Source: Pseudomonas sp. Irchel 3E13 (GTDB taxonomy: Bacteria; Pseudomonadota; Gammaproteobacteria; Pseudomonadales; Pseudomonadaceae). From it: 64,000 bases of DNA. Position numbers and translations under genes: made by a program. The DNA lies in contig NZ_FYDX01000005.1 in NCBI RefSeq assembly GCF_900187455.1, forward strand, positions 405,669-469,668, in the 5' to 3' direction. Of the stretch, positions 44,935 through 54,914 are shown piece by piece. Under the pieces are notes generated by a model. It was not told the DNA's origin. It saw only the letters and a program-made list of their open reading frames with translations, and made no database searches. The first letter of the stretch is position 1; the number at the start of each line of letters is the position of its first letter.

Positions 44935-46146
44935 TCAGCGACCGGCCTGCGCCGCTGGCTGGTCGGCCAGGGCGTGCAGGCGGAATCCGTGGGCATAGCC
45001 CCGTGGGTCGGAGCCGTCCCAGACCGTTCCATCGATCAACTGGCTGCTGCGCATCGACGCCGACGGACACTCGACACCCATGCTGGCGGCGGCATCACGG
45101 TACAGGCTCAGTTGCTGCACTTGGCTGGCGACGCCGAGGTAGTCCGGGTCTTCGCGCAGCAGGCCCCAGCGGCGGAACTGGGTCATGAACCACATGGCGT
45201 CGGACAGGTACGGGAAGTTGGCCAGGCCATTGTTGTGCAGGCTCAGGCCGTGGGCGTCGTGCCAATTGTTGCCGAGGCCGTCCGCGTAGTCGCCCTGCAT
45301 GCGCGGTTCGATATCGCTCAGCGGGGTGTCGAGGTAGTTGTCGGCGCTCAGTAATTGCGCGGTGGCGTGGCGGTTTTCCGGGCTTTCTTCGATAAAGCGG
45401 CTCGCCGCGAGGATCGACGACACCAGCGCCCGCGCGGTGTTGGGGTACTGCTCGACGAACGCGCGGGTGGTGCCGAGGACTTTTTCCGGGTGATCGGGCC
45501 AGATCGACTGGCTGGTCGCCAGGGTGAAGCCCATGCCCTGGTTCACCGCATTGGCCGACCACGGCTCGCCGACGCAGAAACCGTCGATGCGCCCGGCGCG
45601 CAGGTGGGTGAGCATTTGCGCCGGCGGGACTACCACGCTGTTGACGTCATGCAATGGATGAATGCCCTGGCTGGCGAGCCAGTAATACAGCCACATGGCG
45701 TGCGTGCCGGTGGGAAACGTCTGCGCGAAGGTGAGTTTTGCCTGACTTTGGTGCACGCGGCGTTCGAGTGCCTCGGGATTGCCCACGCCTTGCGCTTGCA
45801 GGGCGGGCGACAGGTTGATGCTCTGGCCGTTGTGGTTCAGGCCCATCAGCACCGCCATCGGTGTGGCGCCGACACCGCCAATGCCCAGGTGCACGGCGTA
45901 GGTCAGGCCATACAGGCAGTGCGCGGCATCCAGTTCGCCACTGAGCAGGCCGTCGCGCAGGCCGGCCCAGGAACTTTGGCGTTTGAGGTTCAAGGTCAGG
46001 CCGTGGGGCTGGGCGAAGCCCTGGGTCGCGGCGACCACCAGCGAAGCGCAGTCGCTCAGGGCCATGAAGCCGATATTCAGGCTGGTCTTTTCCGGGGCGT
46101 CGCTGCCATGCAGCCAGGCCAGGGGGGAGGAGGGAATGTCATTCAT
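44935..46146 (-). CDS. nasS: Nitrate sensor NasS (NrtA-like binding protein)
   Basis: 403 residues from ATG 46146 ([20 protein letters not shown]). NrtA/CmpA-like periplasmic-binding fold but no signal peptide, as expected of the cytosolic sensor: [80 protein letters not shown]. It binds nitrate and releases NasT. The longer frame to 47355 runs antisense through pyrD and is not coding. Confidence 0.92.
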   Translation of the reverse strand: MNDIPSSPLAWLHGSDAPEKTSLNIGFMALSDCASLVVAATQGFAQPHGLTLNLKRQSSWAGLRDGLLSGELDAAHCLYGLTYAVHLGIGGVGATPMAVLMGLNHNGQSINLSPALQAQGVGNPEALERRVHQSQAKLTFAQTFPTGTHAMWLYYWLASQGIHPLHDVNSVVVPPAQMLTHLRAGRIDGFCVGEPWSANAVNQGMGFTLATSQSIWPDHPEKVLGTTRAFVEQYPNTARALVSSILAASRFIEESPENRHATAQLLSADNYLDTPLSDIEPRMQGDYADGLGNNWHDAHGLSLHNNGLANFPYLSDAMWFMTQFRRWGLLREDPDYLGVASQVQQLSLYRDAAASMGVECPSASMRSSQLIDGTVWDGSDPRGYAHGFRLHALADQPAAQAGR

Positions 46147-46262
46147 CGCGGTGGGATCGCCCGGCAGATAAAGCGGCGGCCGGCGCGGGTTGCGCGGCGG
46201 CCCTGTGGGTGGAGTCAAGCAACGCATATGCCAAGGCCCTGTCGCCGCAACCCGGGGCTGGC

Positions 46263-46268
46263 TATAAT
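46263..46268 (+). promoter_or_regulatory. Probable -10 box of pyrD
   Basis: TATAAT in GGCTATAATCGCCGCC, 34 bases before the pyrD ATG. No convincing -35 hexamer; the region is divergent with nasS. Confidence 0.6.
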
Positions 46269-46302
46269 CGCCGCCTCTCCACACCTTGAGCCAAGCCCGC
46301 CC

Positions 46303-47328
46303 ATGTATAACCTGGCCCGCCAGCTGTTGTTCAAACTGTCCCCGGAAACCTCCCACGACCTGTCGCTGGACCTGATCGGTGCCGGTGGCCGTCTGGGCCT
46401 CAACGGGCTGTTGACCAAGGCGCCGGCGCGCTTGCCGGTAAAGGTCCTGGGCCTGGAGTTCGCCAACCCGGTGGGTCTGGCGGCGGGGCTGGACAAGAAC
46501 GGCGCGGCCATCGACGGCTTCGGTCAACTGGGCTTCGGTTTCGTCGAGATCGGTACCGTGACCCCGCGTCCGCAACCGGGCAACCCGAAACCACGGCTGT
46601 TCCGCCTGCCCGAGGCCGAGGCGATCATCAACCGCATGGGCTTCAACAACCTCGGCGTGGACAACCTGCTCAACCGCGTGCGTGCGTCCAATTACCGCGG
46701 CGTGCTCGGCATCAATATCGGCAAGAACTTCGACACCCCGGTCGAGCGCGCGGTAGACGACTACCTGATCTGCCTGGACAAGGTCTACAACCATTCCAGC
46801 TACGTCACCGTCAATGTCAGCTCGCCCAACACCCCGGGTCTGCGCAGTCTGCAGTTCGGCGATTCGCTCAAGCAGTTGCTGGATGCTTTGGCTGTGCGCC
46901 GTGAAGAATTGGCCTTGACCCATGGCAAGCGTGTGCCGCTGGCGATCAAGATCGCCCCGGACATGACTGACGAAGAAACCGCACTGGTGGCGTCGGCCCT
47001 GCTGGAGTCGGGCATGGACGCGGTAATCGCGACCAACACCACCCTCAGCCGTGAAGGCGTCGAAGGTCTGCAGCATGCGGACGAGGCGGGCGGCCTGTCG
47101 GGCGCGCCGGTGCGGGACAAGAGCACCCACACGGTCCAGGTGCTGGCCGGTGAACTGGCGGGCAAGATGCCGATCATTGCTGCGGGTGGGATTACCGAAG
47201 GCCGTCATGCCGCGGAGAAGATCGCGGCGGGTGCGAGCCTGGTGCAGATCTATTCGGGTTTCATCTACAAGGGACCGGCGCTGATTCGCGAGGCCGTGGA
47301 CGCCATCGCCGCGATGCCGGGGCGCTGA
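46303..47328 (+). CDS. pyrD: Dihydroorotate dehydrogenase (quinone), class 2
   Basis: 341 residues from ATG 46303 ([20 protein letters not shown]). Class-2 N-terminal membrane-association helices, FMN-binding barrel with [42 protein letters not shown] (catalytic Ser), IAPDMTDEE and GAPVRDKS. Oxidises dihydroorotate with quinone in pyrimidine synthesis. Frame extension further upstream runs antisense to nasS. Confidence 0.97.
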   Translation: MYNLARQLLFKLSPETSHDLSLDLIGAGGRLGLNGLLTKAPARLPVKVLGLEFANPVGLAAGLDKNGAAIDGFGQLGFGFVEIGTVTPRPQPGNPKPRLFRLPEAEAIINRMGFNNLGVDNLLNRVRASNYRGVLGINIGKNFDTPVERAVDDYLICLDKVYNHSSYVTVNVSSPNTPGLRSLQFGDSLKQLLDALAVRREELALTHGKRVPLAIKIAPDMTDEETALVASALLESGMDAVIATNTTLSREGVEGLQHADEAGGLSGAPVRDKSTHTVQVLAGELAGKMPIIAAGGITEGRHAAEKIAAGASLVQIYSGFIYKGPALIREAVDAIAAMPGR

Positions 47329-47337
47329 AGCGGGCAT

Positions 47338-47362
47338 AAAAAAGGGCCCCGTCAAGGGGCCC
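47338..47362 (-). terminator. Terminator of rmf (minus strand)
   Basis: GGGCCCC-GTCAA-GGGGCCC preceded on the plus strand by six A, i.e. a T tract for minus-strand transcripts; 60 bases beyond the rmf stop and 10 after pyrD. Confidence 0.85.
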
Positions 47363-47421
47363 CTGGGCCTCAGCCCGCCGCCCGGATGGGGCGCGCATGG
47401 TAACTCGGTTCAGCTCCTCGT

Positions 47422-47637
47422 TCAGCCAACGGCGTGAAGTTCGTTGAGTCTATGGATACCTGCGGTGCCGGTCATGCCATCCCAGTTGTCACCTCGTCCC
47501 TCACGCCAGCCATTGATCCATGCCTGGCGTACGGACGGTAGGGTAAAGGGGCAAAGCTCGCGGGATTTGCCGGTGACCCCGTATTGGTAGCCACGTGAAA
47601 ATGCTCTTTCCAACGGATCACGCTTAAGTCTTCTCAT
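47422..47637 (-). CDS. rmf: Ribosome modulation factor
   Basis: 71 residues: MRRLKRDPLERAFSRGYQYG, then TGKSRELCPF and RQAWINGWREGRGDNWDGMT, the full Rmf signature. Binds ribosomes in stationary phase and makes 100S dimers. Highly basic N-terminus. Leader hairpin CGACCTC-GTGT-GAGGTCG (47675-47692) lies about 38 bases upstream of the start. Confidence 0.95.
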   Translation of the reverse strand: MRRLKRDPLERAFSRGYQYGVTGKSRELCPFTLPSVRQAWINGWREGRGDNWDGMTGTAGIHRLNELHAVG

Positions 47638-48174
47638 AGGGTACTGCCCTCATTTGTTGACTGTAATGTCCCGTCGACCTCGTGTGAGGTCGGGCAGATT
47701 CTTTCTGCCGGTTTTGCGCTCGCTGCCGGCGTGGCGAGCTTGAAGTGTTGTCCCGTTGCGGTGACAACCTGAGTTGAGTTCTAACCAATGGGGATGGACG
47801 TGTGAACGAACAATTTGTCATAAGCACGTAACTTTTCCATGGGTGAGAGGATAAGTAAAAAATTGATTCAAGGCGGGAGTTGGGGCAAAGCCAGCTATCA
47901 TCAGGGTTTGCCTGACCTGTAGATCAAATTGCCACCGTCGGGAACCATTCTCGTCACCGGTGGGTAAAAACGACGAAGGGTCACTTTTGTAACCTTTTGC
48001 CATCGAATTTTTCATTCTGCCCGGCGATCAAAGCCTTTTTGCCTTCCGCAAGAAGGGCTCGCCGGGTGGCCCGGTACGTCAACGCGTGCCACTCGGGTGC
48101 TTGCCGAAGGCGCCCGATCAAACTTCGAAGGGCGATGCGCTCGCTCCTTCACTATGCCCAAGGCTGGATGACTC
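47638..48174. promoter_or_regulatory. Long divergent intergenic region rmf/rlmL
   Basis: 537 bases without a supported gene. It holds the rmf leader with the perfect stem CGACCTC-GTGT-GAGGTCG and the rlmL promoter. An AT-rich core (about 47818-48050, e.g. AAGTAAAAAATTGATTCAAG and CGAATTTTTCATTC) is unlike the flanks. No RNA gene recognised. The long leader suits a growth-phase regulated gene. Confidence 0.5.
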
Positions 48175-50367
48175 ATGTCGGACCGTTTCGAACTTTACCT
48201 TACCTGTCCCAAAGGCCTTGAAGGCCTGCTCGCCGATGAAGCACGCGGCCTGGGCCTTGAAGATGTGCGCGAGCACACCTCGGCGCTGCGCGGCTCGGCC
48301 GACATGGAAACCGCCTACCGCCTGTGCGTCTGGTCGCGCCTGGCCAACCGCGTCCTGCTGGTGCTCAAGCGCTTCAACATGAAGAACGCCGACGACCTGT
48401 ACGACGGTGTCAACGAAGTGGACTGGCAAGAGCACCTGGACGCCGCCGGCACCCTGGCCGTGGAGTTCAGCGGTCATGGCTCGGGCATCGACAACACCCA
48501 CTTCGGCGCCTTGAAGGTCAAGGACGCCATCGTCGACAAACTGCGCAACGCCCAGGGCGAGCGGCCGTCGATCGACAAGCTCAACCCCGATCTGCGCGTC
48601 CACCTGCGCCTTGAGCGCGGTGAAGCGATCCTCTCCCTCGACCTGTCCGGCCACAGCCTGCACCAGCGCGGTTACCGCCTGCAGCAGGGTGCCGCGCCGC
48701 TCAAGGAAAACCTCGCCGCCGCGGTACTGATCCGCGCCGGCTGGCCGCGGATCGCTGCCGAAGGCGGCGCGCTGGCTGACCCGATGTGCGGTGTCGGTAC
48801 GTTCCTGGTGGAAGCGGCGATGATCGCCGCGGATATCGCCCCCAACCTCAAGCGCGAGCGCTGGGGCTTCACCTCCTGGCTCGGTCACGTCCCGGCGCTG
48901 TGGCGCAAGGTGCATGACGAAGCCAAGGCCCGCGCCGAAGCCGGTCTGGCCCGTCCACCGCTGTGGATTCGCGGCTACGAAGCCGACCCGCGCCTGATCC
49001 AGCCGGGCCGCAACAACGTCGAGCGCGCCGGCCTGAGCGACTGGGTGAAGATCTACCAGGGCGAAGTCGGCACCTTCGAGCCGCGCCCGGACCAGAACCA
49101 GAAAGGCCTGGTGATCAGCAACCCGCCTTACGGCGAACGCCTGGGCGACGAAGCCAGCCTGCTCTACCTCTACCAGAACCTCGGCGAGCGTCTGCGCCAG
49201 GCTTGCCTTGGCTGGGAAGCGGCGGTGTTCACCGGCGCGCCGGACCTGGGCAAGCGCATGGGCATCCGCAGCCACAAGCAATACGCCTTCTGGAACGGCG
49301 CCTTGCCGTGCAAGCTGCTGCTGATCAAGGTCGAGCCCGACCAGTTCGTGACCGGCGAGCGCCGTTCGGCCGAGCGCAACCCGGATGAAGAGCGTCCGGC
49401 GGTGGCTCCGGCGAATGAGACCGCACGCCTGAGCGAAGGCGGGCAGATGTTCGCCAACCGCCTGCAGAAGAACCTCAAGCAACTGGGCAAGTGGGCGCGT
49501 CGCGAACACATCACCTGCTACCGCGTCTACGACGCCGACATGCCCGAGTACTCGCTGGCGGTCGACCTGTACCAGGGCTGGGTCCACGTGCAGGAATACG
49601 CCGCGCCGCGTTCGGTCGATCCGGAAAAGGCCCAGGCCCGTCTGTTCGACGCGCTGGCGGCAATCCCGCAGACCCTCGGCGTTGACCAGAGCAAGGTGAT
49701 CCTCAAGCGCCGCGAGCGTCAGAGCGGCACCCGCCAGTACGAACGGCAGAACACCCAGGGTCAGTTCACCGAGGTCAGTGAAGGCGGCGTCAAACTGCTG
49801 GTGAACCTCACCGACTACCTGGACACCGGTCTGTTCCTCGACCACCGTCCGATGCGCATGCGTATCCAGCGCGAAGCTGCGGGCAAGCGCTTCCTCAACC
49901 TGTTCTGCTACACCGCTACTGCCAGCGTGCACGCGGCCAAGGGCGGCGCGCGCAGCACCACCAGCGTCGACCTGTCGAAAACCTACCTGGACTGGGCACG
50001 GCGCAACCTGTCGCTCAATGGCTACTCGGACAAGAACCGTCTGGAGCAGGGCGATGTCATGGCCTGGCTGCAAGCCAACCGTGAGCAATACGACCTGATC
50101 TTCATCGACCCGCCGACCTTCTCCAACTCCAAGCGCATGGAAGGAGTGTTCGACGTGCAGCGTGACCACGTCGAACTGCTCGACCTGGCGGTAGCCCGCC
50201 TGGCGCCGGGCGGCGTGCTGTACTTCTCGAACAACTTCCGCAAGTTCCAGCTCGATGAGCACCTGCAGGAGCGCTACGCGATCGAGGAAATCAGCGCCCA
50301 GACCATCGATCCAGACTTCGCCCGCAACACCAAGATCCACCGCGCCTGGCGCATCCAGGCACGGTGA
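48175..50367 (+). CDS. rlmL: Bifunctional 23S rRNA methyltransferase RlmKL
   Basis: 730 residues: N-terminal THUMP-type region (FELYLTCPKGLEGLLADEAR), then m2G2445 methyltransferase domain (LADPMCGVGTFLVEAAMIAA, NPPYGERLGDE) and a C-terminal m7G2069 methyltransferase domain (FLNLFCYTATASVHAAKGGA, FIDPPTFSNSKRMEG). Both SAM sites are complete, so both activities are expected. Modifies 23S rRNA during 50S assembly. Confidence 0.96.
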   Translation: MSDRFELYLTCPKGLEGLLADEARGLGLEDVREHTSALRGSADMETAYRLCVWSRLANRVLLVLKRFNMKNADDLYDGVNEVDWQEHLDAAGTLAVEFSGHGSGIDNTHFGALKVKDAIVDKLRNAQGERPSIDKLNPDLRVHLRLERGEAILSLDLSGHSLHQRGYRLQQGAAPLKENLAAAVLIRAGWPRIAAEGGALADPMCGVGTFLVEAAMIAADIAPNLKRERWGFTSWLGHVPALWRKVHDEAKARAEAGLARPPLWIRGYEADPRLIQPGRNNVERAGLSDWVKIYQGEVGTFEPRPDQNQKGLVISNPPYGERLGDEASLLYLYQNLGERLRQACLGWEAAVFTGAPDLGKRMGIRSHKQYAFWNGALPCKLLLIKVEPDQFVTGERRSAERNPDEERPAVAPANETARLSEGGQMFANRLQKNLKQLGKWARREHITCYRVYDADMPEYSLAVDLYQGWVHVQEYAAPRSVDPEKAQARLFDALAAIPQTLGVDQSKVILKRRERQSGTRQYERQNTQGQFTEVSEGGVKLLVNLTDYLDTGLFLDHRPMRMRIQREAAGKRFLNLFCYTATASVHAAKGGARSTTSVDLSKTYLDWARRNLSLNGYSDKNRLEQGDVMAWLQANREQYDLIFIDPPTFSNSKRMEGVFDVQRDHVELLDLAVARLAPGGVLYFSNNFRKFQLDEHLQERYAIEEISAQTIDPDFARNTKIHRAWRIQAR

Positions 50368-50459
50368 AGTAAATGACGCATTCGGGACTCTCAAGATCGT
50401 GGCTACTGGCTATTATTGAAGAGAGCCCTGAGTGCCGTCGTGGGCCGATGTTGTGAGTC

Positions 50460-52856
50460 ATGACCATGTCGATCCCAACCCTGCGCCCGAAGATGCTCGG
50501 CTTCATCAGCGAAGAGGTGTCCGCGTGGCTGGTCGCCGTGGTGGCGCTGGTGGTCGGCGGCCTGTTGACCGCCATGCTCGCGCTGGCCGCCTGGCAGCTC
50601 TACCAGCAGCAACTGGCGCAACGCTTCGAACTCCTCGCCAATGAACGCTTCAGCCGCATCGAAGAGCGCCTGCAAGACCAGACGCAACGCCTCGACAGCC
50701 TGCGGCGTTTCTTCGTCTACGCCCAGGAAATCACCCGCGACGAATTCGACGGTTACGTGAGGCCTTTGCTGCACCGCTCCCAGGCCTATTCCTGGGCACC
50801 GCGGGTCAGCCAGGCGCAGCGCGCCGATTTCGAGCGGCAGACCCGGGAGCTGCTCGGCCGCGATTTCAGCATCCGCGAACTCGGTGAGGGCGGCGTGCTG
50901 CAACCCTCTCAGGTGCGTCCGGTGTATTACCCGGTGCTGTTCAGTCAGACCCTCAGCCAACTGCCGCCGCCCTTGGGTTTCGACCTGCTGTCGCAGTCGG
51001 TGCGTCGCGACGCCTTGATCCGCGCCTCGACGCCCGGATCGATCGCGGTGTCGGCGCCGTACGACCTGATTGGCGTCGATCCGGCCTACGCCCGCGGCAT
51101 GCTCATGGTGGCGCCGGTGTTCGCACCGCAACAGCCCGACCCCGCGCCAAAGGGTTATGTAATGGCGGTGCTGAGCATGCGCCAGTTGATGGCCGACGGC
51201 TTGCCCAGCGCCGAGGACGACAACCTGGTGGTGCGGATCCTCGACCTCTCCGCCGAGGGTGAGCCCGAGGCGTTGTTCCAGTCGGGCAATACCGTGGGCG
51301 ACTCGCCGCTGGAGATGCGCCAGGTGCTGCACCTGGGCGACCGTTCCTACCAACTCAACATGTTTCCCAGCAAGGTGTTCCTCGACGGCGATCGCTCGTC
51401 GGCCACGGCGGTGGCGTTTCTCGGCGGTTTGTTGAGCCTGTTGCTCAGCGCCCTGTTGTTCAGCCTGTTCAGTCAGCGCCAGCGCGCCCTGACCCTGGTG
51501 GAGCAGCGCACCGCAGAACTGCGTATCAGCGAAGAGAGCCTGCGCAATACCCACAACCAGTTGCGCAGCGTGCTGGAGGCCGCGACCCAGGTGGCGATCA
51601 TCGCCACTGACCTGCATGGACAGATCAGCACCTTCAATGCCGGCGCCGAGCGCATGCTTGGCTACAGCAGCGAAGAGGCGGTGGGCAAACTGACCCTGGA
51701 ACACCTGCTGTTGCCGCAGGAGGTGCAGGAGCGCGCGCGGTTGATGAGCCTGCGCTTCGGACGCGAGATCAGCAGCAGCCAGGCGATGCTGGTGGACAGT
51801 GTCCCGGACATCGACGAAGAACCCGGCGAGTGGACGTTGCGACGCAAGGACGGCACGCACTTGTCGGCGAACATGCTGGTGACCGCAGTGCTGGACGAAT
51901 ACGGGTTGTGGGTTGGCCATCTTGCGATCTGCATCGATATCACCGAGCGCAAGCGCGTGCACGAAGCCCTCGAGGCTCGGGACAAGTTGCTGGAAAACCT
52001 CACCGCGCAGGTTCCCGGCGGGATCTACCAGTTCCGTCTCGATCCTGATGGCAGCTCCTGCTTCAGTTACGCCAGCGAAGGCTTGCGCGATATCTATGAA
52101 GTCGACCTGATGCTGCTGCGTCAGGACGCCACTGCGGTGTTCGAGCGCGTCCACCCGGATGACCTGGGCAGGGTCCGTGATTCCATTCGCGAATCCGCCG
52201 AGCAACTGACGCCTTGGCGCGAGGAGTACCGGGTGCAGTTGCCCAAGGCCGGACTGCGCTGGGTTCGCGGTGAGGCGACGCCGGAGTCGCTGCCGGATGG
52301 TGGCACCTTGTGGCACGGCTACCTCACGGATATCTCCGACCTGAAGCGGGTCGAGGAAGAACTGCGCGCGTTGTCGGTCACCGACTCGCTGACCGGCATC
52401 CACAACCGCCGCTACTTCCAGGAACGCCTGAAGACCGAGCTGGAGCGGGCCCAGCGCGGTGGCCAGGACCTGGCGGTGATCATGCTGGATATCGACAACT
52501 TCAAGCACATCAACGACCAGTACGGCCATGCCATCGGCGATCACGTGCTGCAAAACCTGTGTCAGCGCATCAGCCACCGTTTGCGGCGTACCGACGTGTT
52601 CTGTCGGCTGGGAGGGGAGGAGTTCATGGTGCTCTGCCCGGGCAGCAATGCCGCCCAGGCGCACTCACTGGCGCTGGAGTTGTGGCAGGGGCTGCGCAGC
52701 GTGCCGGTGGACGGCGTCGGCCGGGTCACCGCCAGCTTCGGTGTGGCGGGCTGGCGCCCCGGTGAGGGCGCCGATGCCTTGTTGCTGCGTGCCGATTCCG
52801 GGGTCTACCTGGCCAAGCAGGGCGGCCGCGACAGGGTCGAAGCCGAACAGTTCTGA
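50460..52856 (+). CDS. CHASE-PAS-PAS diguanylate cyclase
   Basis: 798 residues. TM at about 22-45, periplasmic CHASE domain about 60-300 (RFFVYAQEITRDEFDGYV, YSWAPRVSQAQRADFERQ), TM near 315-337, PAS near 370-490 and 500-625, GGDEF domain from about 630. The catalytic loop reads GGEEF (near 718) with an RxxD inhibitory site (RRTD) five residues upstream, so an active, feedback-inhibited enzyme is expected. Ligand of CHASE unknown. Start ATG 50460; ATG 50466 is also possible. TATTAT at 50411 may be its -10. Confidence 0.9.
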   Translation: MTMSIPTLRPKMLGFISEEVSAWLVAVVALVVGGLLTAMLALAAWQLYQQQLAQRFELLANERFSRIEERLQDQTQRLDSLRRFFVYAQEITRDEFDGYVRPLLHRSQAYSWAPRVSQAQRADFERQTRELLGRDFSIRELGEGGVLQPSQVRPVYYPVLFSQTLSQLPPPLGFDLLSQSVRRDALIRASTPGSIAVSAPYDLIGVDPAYARGMLMVAPVFAPQQPDPAPKGYVMAVLSMRQLMADGLPSAEDDNLVVRILDLSAEGEPEALFQSGNTVGDSPLEMRQVLHLGDRSYQLNMFPSKVFLDGDRSSATAVAFLGGLLSLLLSALLFSLFSQRQRALTLVEQRTAELRISEESLRNTHNQLRSVLEAATQVAIIATDLHGQISTFNAGAERMLGYSSEEAVGKLTLEHLLLPQEVQERARLMSLRFGREISSSQAMLVDSVPDIDEEPGEWTLRRKDGTHLSANMLVTAVLDEYGLWVGHLAICIDITERKRVHEALEARDKLLENLTAQVPGGIYQFRLDPDGSSCFSYASEGLRDIYEVDLMLLRQDATAVFERVHPDDLGRVRDSIRESAEQLTPWREEYRVQLPKAGLRWVRGEATPESLPDGGTLWHGYLTDISDLKRVEEELRALSVTDSLTGIHNRRYFQERLKTELERAQRGGQDLAVIMLDIDNFKHINDQYGHAIGDHVLQNLCQRISHRLRRTDVFCRLGGEEFMVLCPGSNAAQAHSLALELWQGLRSVPVDGVGRVTASFGVAGWRPGEGADALLLRADSGVYLAKQGGRDRVEAEQF

Positions 52857-52867
52857 CCCCGGCGTAT

Positions 52868-54316
52868 TTACTCGGTGCCGGCCACTTTCGGCTGCTTGTA
52901 AAGGTCCAGCAGGATCTGGTCGAGCACCGCTGAAGCGCCCCACGGACGTGGATCGTTGAGGATCGCCGTGACTGCCCAGGTGGTGCCGTTGCTGTCGCGG
53001 CTGAAGCCGGAGATGGCACGCACGGTGTTCAGGGTGCCGGTCTTGATGTGTGCTTCGCCAGCCATGGCGGTGCGCTTGAGGCGCTTGCGCATGGTGCCGT
53101 CCATGCCGGTCAGCGGCAACGAGCTGATGAACTCGGCGGCGTACGGACTTTTCCAGGCGGCTTGCAGCAGCGTGGCCATTTCCCGCGCGCTGACCCGTTC
53201 GGCACGGGACAGGCCGGAGCCGTTCTCCATTACCAGGTGCGAAGCGGTGATGCCTTTCTTCGCCAGCCACTGGCGCACGACTCGCTGCGCGGCGCGGGCG
53301 TCGTCGCCGTCGGCATCGGTACGGAAGCGCGCGCCAAGGCTCAGGAACAACTGCTGGGCCATGGTGTTGTTGCTGTACTTGTTGATGTCGCGAATGATCT
53401 CCACCAGATCAGGGGAGAAAGCGCGGGCCAGCAGGCGTGCGCTTTTCGGCACGTCCTCGACGCGGTCGCGGCCCTGGATGGTGCCGCCCAGTTCGTTCCA
53501 GATCGCCCGTACGGCGCCGGCGGCGTAGGTCGGGTGATCGAGCAGCGAGAGGTAGGTCTGCGAGTTGCAGCCTTCGCCCAGCTGGCCGGTGACCGTTACC
53601 GTCACGCCGTCGGCCTGGACCACCGGGTTGTAGCGGACTTCGCCGGTGCACTGCTTGCTCGGCAGGGCCTTGACCTGGTTGTCGATGCGGATGCTGGCAA
53701 TCGGCGGCTCGACCGAGACCAGTACTCGGCCACCGTCATTGCGGGCGACGAAGCGCAAGGCCTTGAGATTGACCAGCAGCGAGTCGGGCTTGACCAGGAA
53801 CGGCTTGTTCTCATCGCCGCCATCGTCGTTGAACTGCGGCAGTTGCGGCTGGATGAAGTGGCTGCGGTCCAGCACCAGGTCGCCGGTGATGGTCTGCACG
53901 CCATTGGCGCGCAGGTCACGCATCAGCAGCCAGAGCTTTTCCATGTTCAGCTTGGGGTCGCCACCGCCCTTGAGGTACAGGTTGCCGTTGAGCACACCGT
54001 TGCTCAGCGGGCCGTCGCTGTAGAACTCGGTTTTCCACTGGTAGGTGGGGCCGAGCATTTCCAGGGCGGCGTAGGTGGTCACCAGCTTCATGGTGGAGGC
54101 CGGGTTGACCGAGACGTCGGCGTTGAAAATGGTCGGGGTGCCCGGGCCGTTGAGCGGCAGCATCACCAGCGAGAGGGCTGAATCCTGGAGTTTGTTGCTC
54201 TTGAGGGCTTGCTGGACCTTGGGCGGCAGCGTGTTACTGACGGGGACGGCATGGGCCGGCAGCGCGAGTGGCAGGAGCAGACCGGCGAACAACAGCGAGC
54301 GAAGGGATGGGGTCAT
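52868..54316 (-). CDS. dacB: D-alanyl-D-alanine carboxypeptidase/endopeptidase (PBP4)
   Basis: 482 residues from ATG 54316 with signal peptide MTPSLRSLLFAGLLLPLALP ending AHA. Class C/PBP4 active-site triads: SxxK as STMK near 73, SxN as SNN in INKYSNNTMAQ and KTG in AHIKTGTLN. Periplasmic peptidoglycan hydrolase; in Pseudomonas loss of PBP4 derepresses AmpC. The frame extends to 54481 but the extra part is outside any signal peptide. Confidence 0.95.
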   Translation of the reverse strand: MTPSLRSLLFAGLLLPLALPAHAVPVSNTLPPKVQQALKSNKLQDSALSLVMLPLNGPGTPTIFNADVSVNPASTMKLVTTYAALEMLGPTYQWKTEFYSDGPLSNGVLNGNLYLKGGGDPKLNMEKLWLLMRDLRANGVQTITGDLVLDRSHFIQPQLPQFNDDGGDENKPFLVKPDSLLVNLKALRFVARNDGGRVLVSVEPPIASIRIDNQVKALPSKQCTGEVRYNPVVQADGVTVTVTGQLGEGCNSQTYLSLLDHPTYAAGAVRAIWNELGGTIQGRDRVEDVPKSARLLARAFSPDLVEIIRDINKYSNNTMAQQLFLSLGARFRTDADGDDARAAQRVVRQWLAKKGITASHLVMENGSGLSRAERVSAREMATLLQAAWKSPYAAEFISSLPLTGMDGTMRKRLKRTAMAGEAHIKTGTLNTVRAISGFSRDSNGTTWAVTAILNDPRPWGASAVLDQILLDLYKQPKVAGTE

Positions 54317-54530
54317 AAGCACTGAAACCCTGCGGGCGAGGGGTGAAAAAAACGGGGCTGAACAGGATGATGGCCCCGGCATGAAAAAATGATAGCGCGC
54401 ATTATGCCCCAAGCCTGCGGCCGCGTGCGCCGCGAATGCGCGTCCGTGTGGCGGATTGTCGGGTTTTATCGGGCAGTGCACGGGCGAAGCTGTTAAAGTG
54501 CCGCGCGTTAATACTCAAGAGGATTGTTTC

Positions 54531-54875
54531 ATGGCTACCAACCGTTCCCGCCGTCTGCGCAAAAAACTCTGTGTGGATGAATTCCAGGAGCTGGGTTTCG
54601 AACTGAACCTGGAATTCAAGGAAGACCTGAGCGATGAAGCCATCGACGCCTTCCTCGACGCCTTCCTGACAGAGGCTATGGATGCCAACGGTCTGGACTA
54701 TGTCGGCGGTGATGACTTCGGTCTGGTCTGCTCGGCCAAGCGTGGCTCGGCTACCGAAGAGCAGCGCGCTACCGTTGAAGCCTGGCTGAAAGGCCGTGGC
54801 GAGCTGACCAAGATCGAAATCAGCCCGCTGCTGGACGCCTGGTACCCGGAAAAACCGGTCCACCCGGTCGCCTGA
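54531..54875 (+). CDS. YggL-family (DUF469) ribosome-associated protein
   Basis: 114 residues from ATG 54531 behind AAGAGGA. MATNRSRRLRKKLCVDEFQE, LGFELNLEFKEDLSDEAIDA, DYVGGDDFGLVCSAKRGSAT: the DUF469/YggL signature. Reported association with 50S subunits in Pseudomonas; small acidic/basic protein. Divergent from dacB. Confidence 0.9.
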   Translation: MATNRSRRLRKKLCVDEFQELGFELNLEFKEDLSDEAIDAFLDAFLTEAMDANGLDYVGGDDFGLVCSAKRGSATEEQRATVEAWLKGRGELTKIEISPLLDAWYPEKPVHPVA

Positions 54876-54884
54876 CAAGCAAAT

Positions 54885-54907
54885 GCGGCAGCCCTGGTGG
54901 CTGCCGC
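54885..54907. terminator. Hairpin between yggL and the truncated kinase
   Basis: GCGGCAGCC-CTGGT-GGCTGCCGC, 9-bp perfect stem, GTTCGTTT after; serves both convergent genes. Confidence 0.8.
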
Positions 54908-54914
54908 GTTCGTT

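Noticed and set aside
46147..47355. Apparent 400-residue N-terminal extension of NasS
   Set aside because: The extension runs antisense through pyrD; the NrtA-like homology starts at the ATG at 46146.
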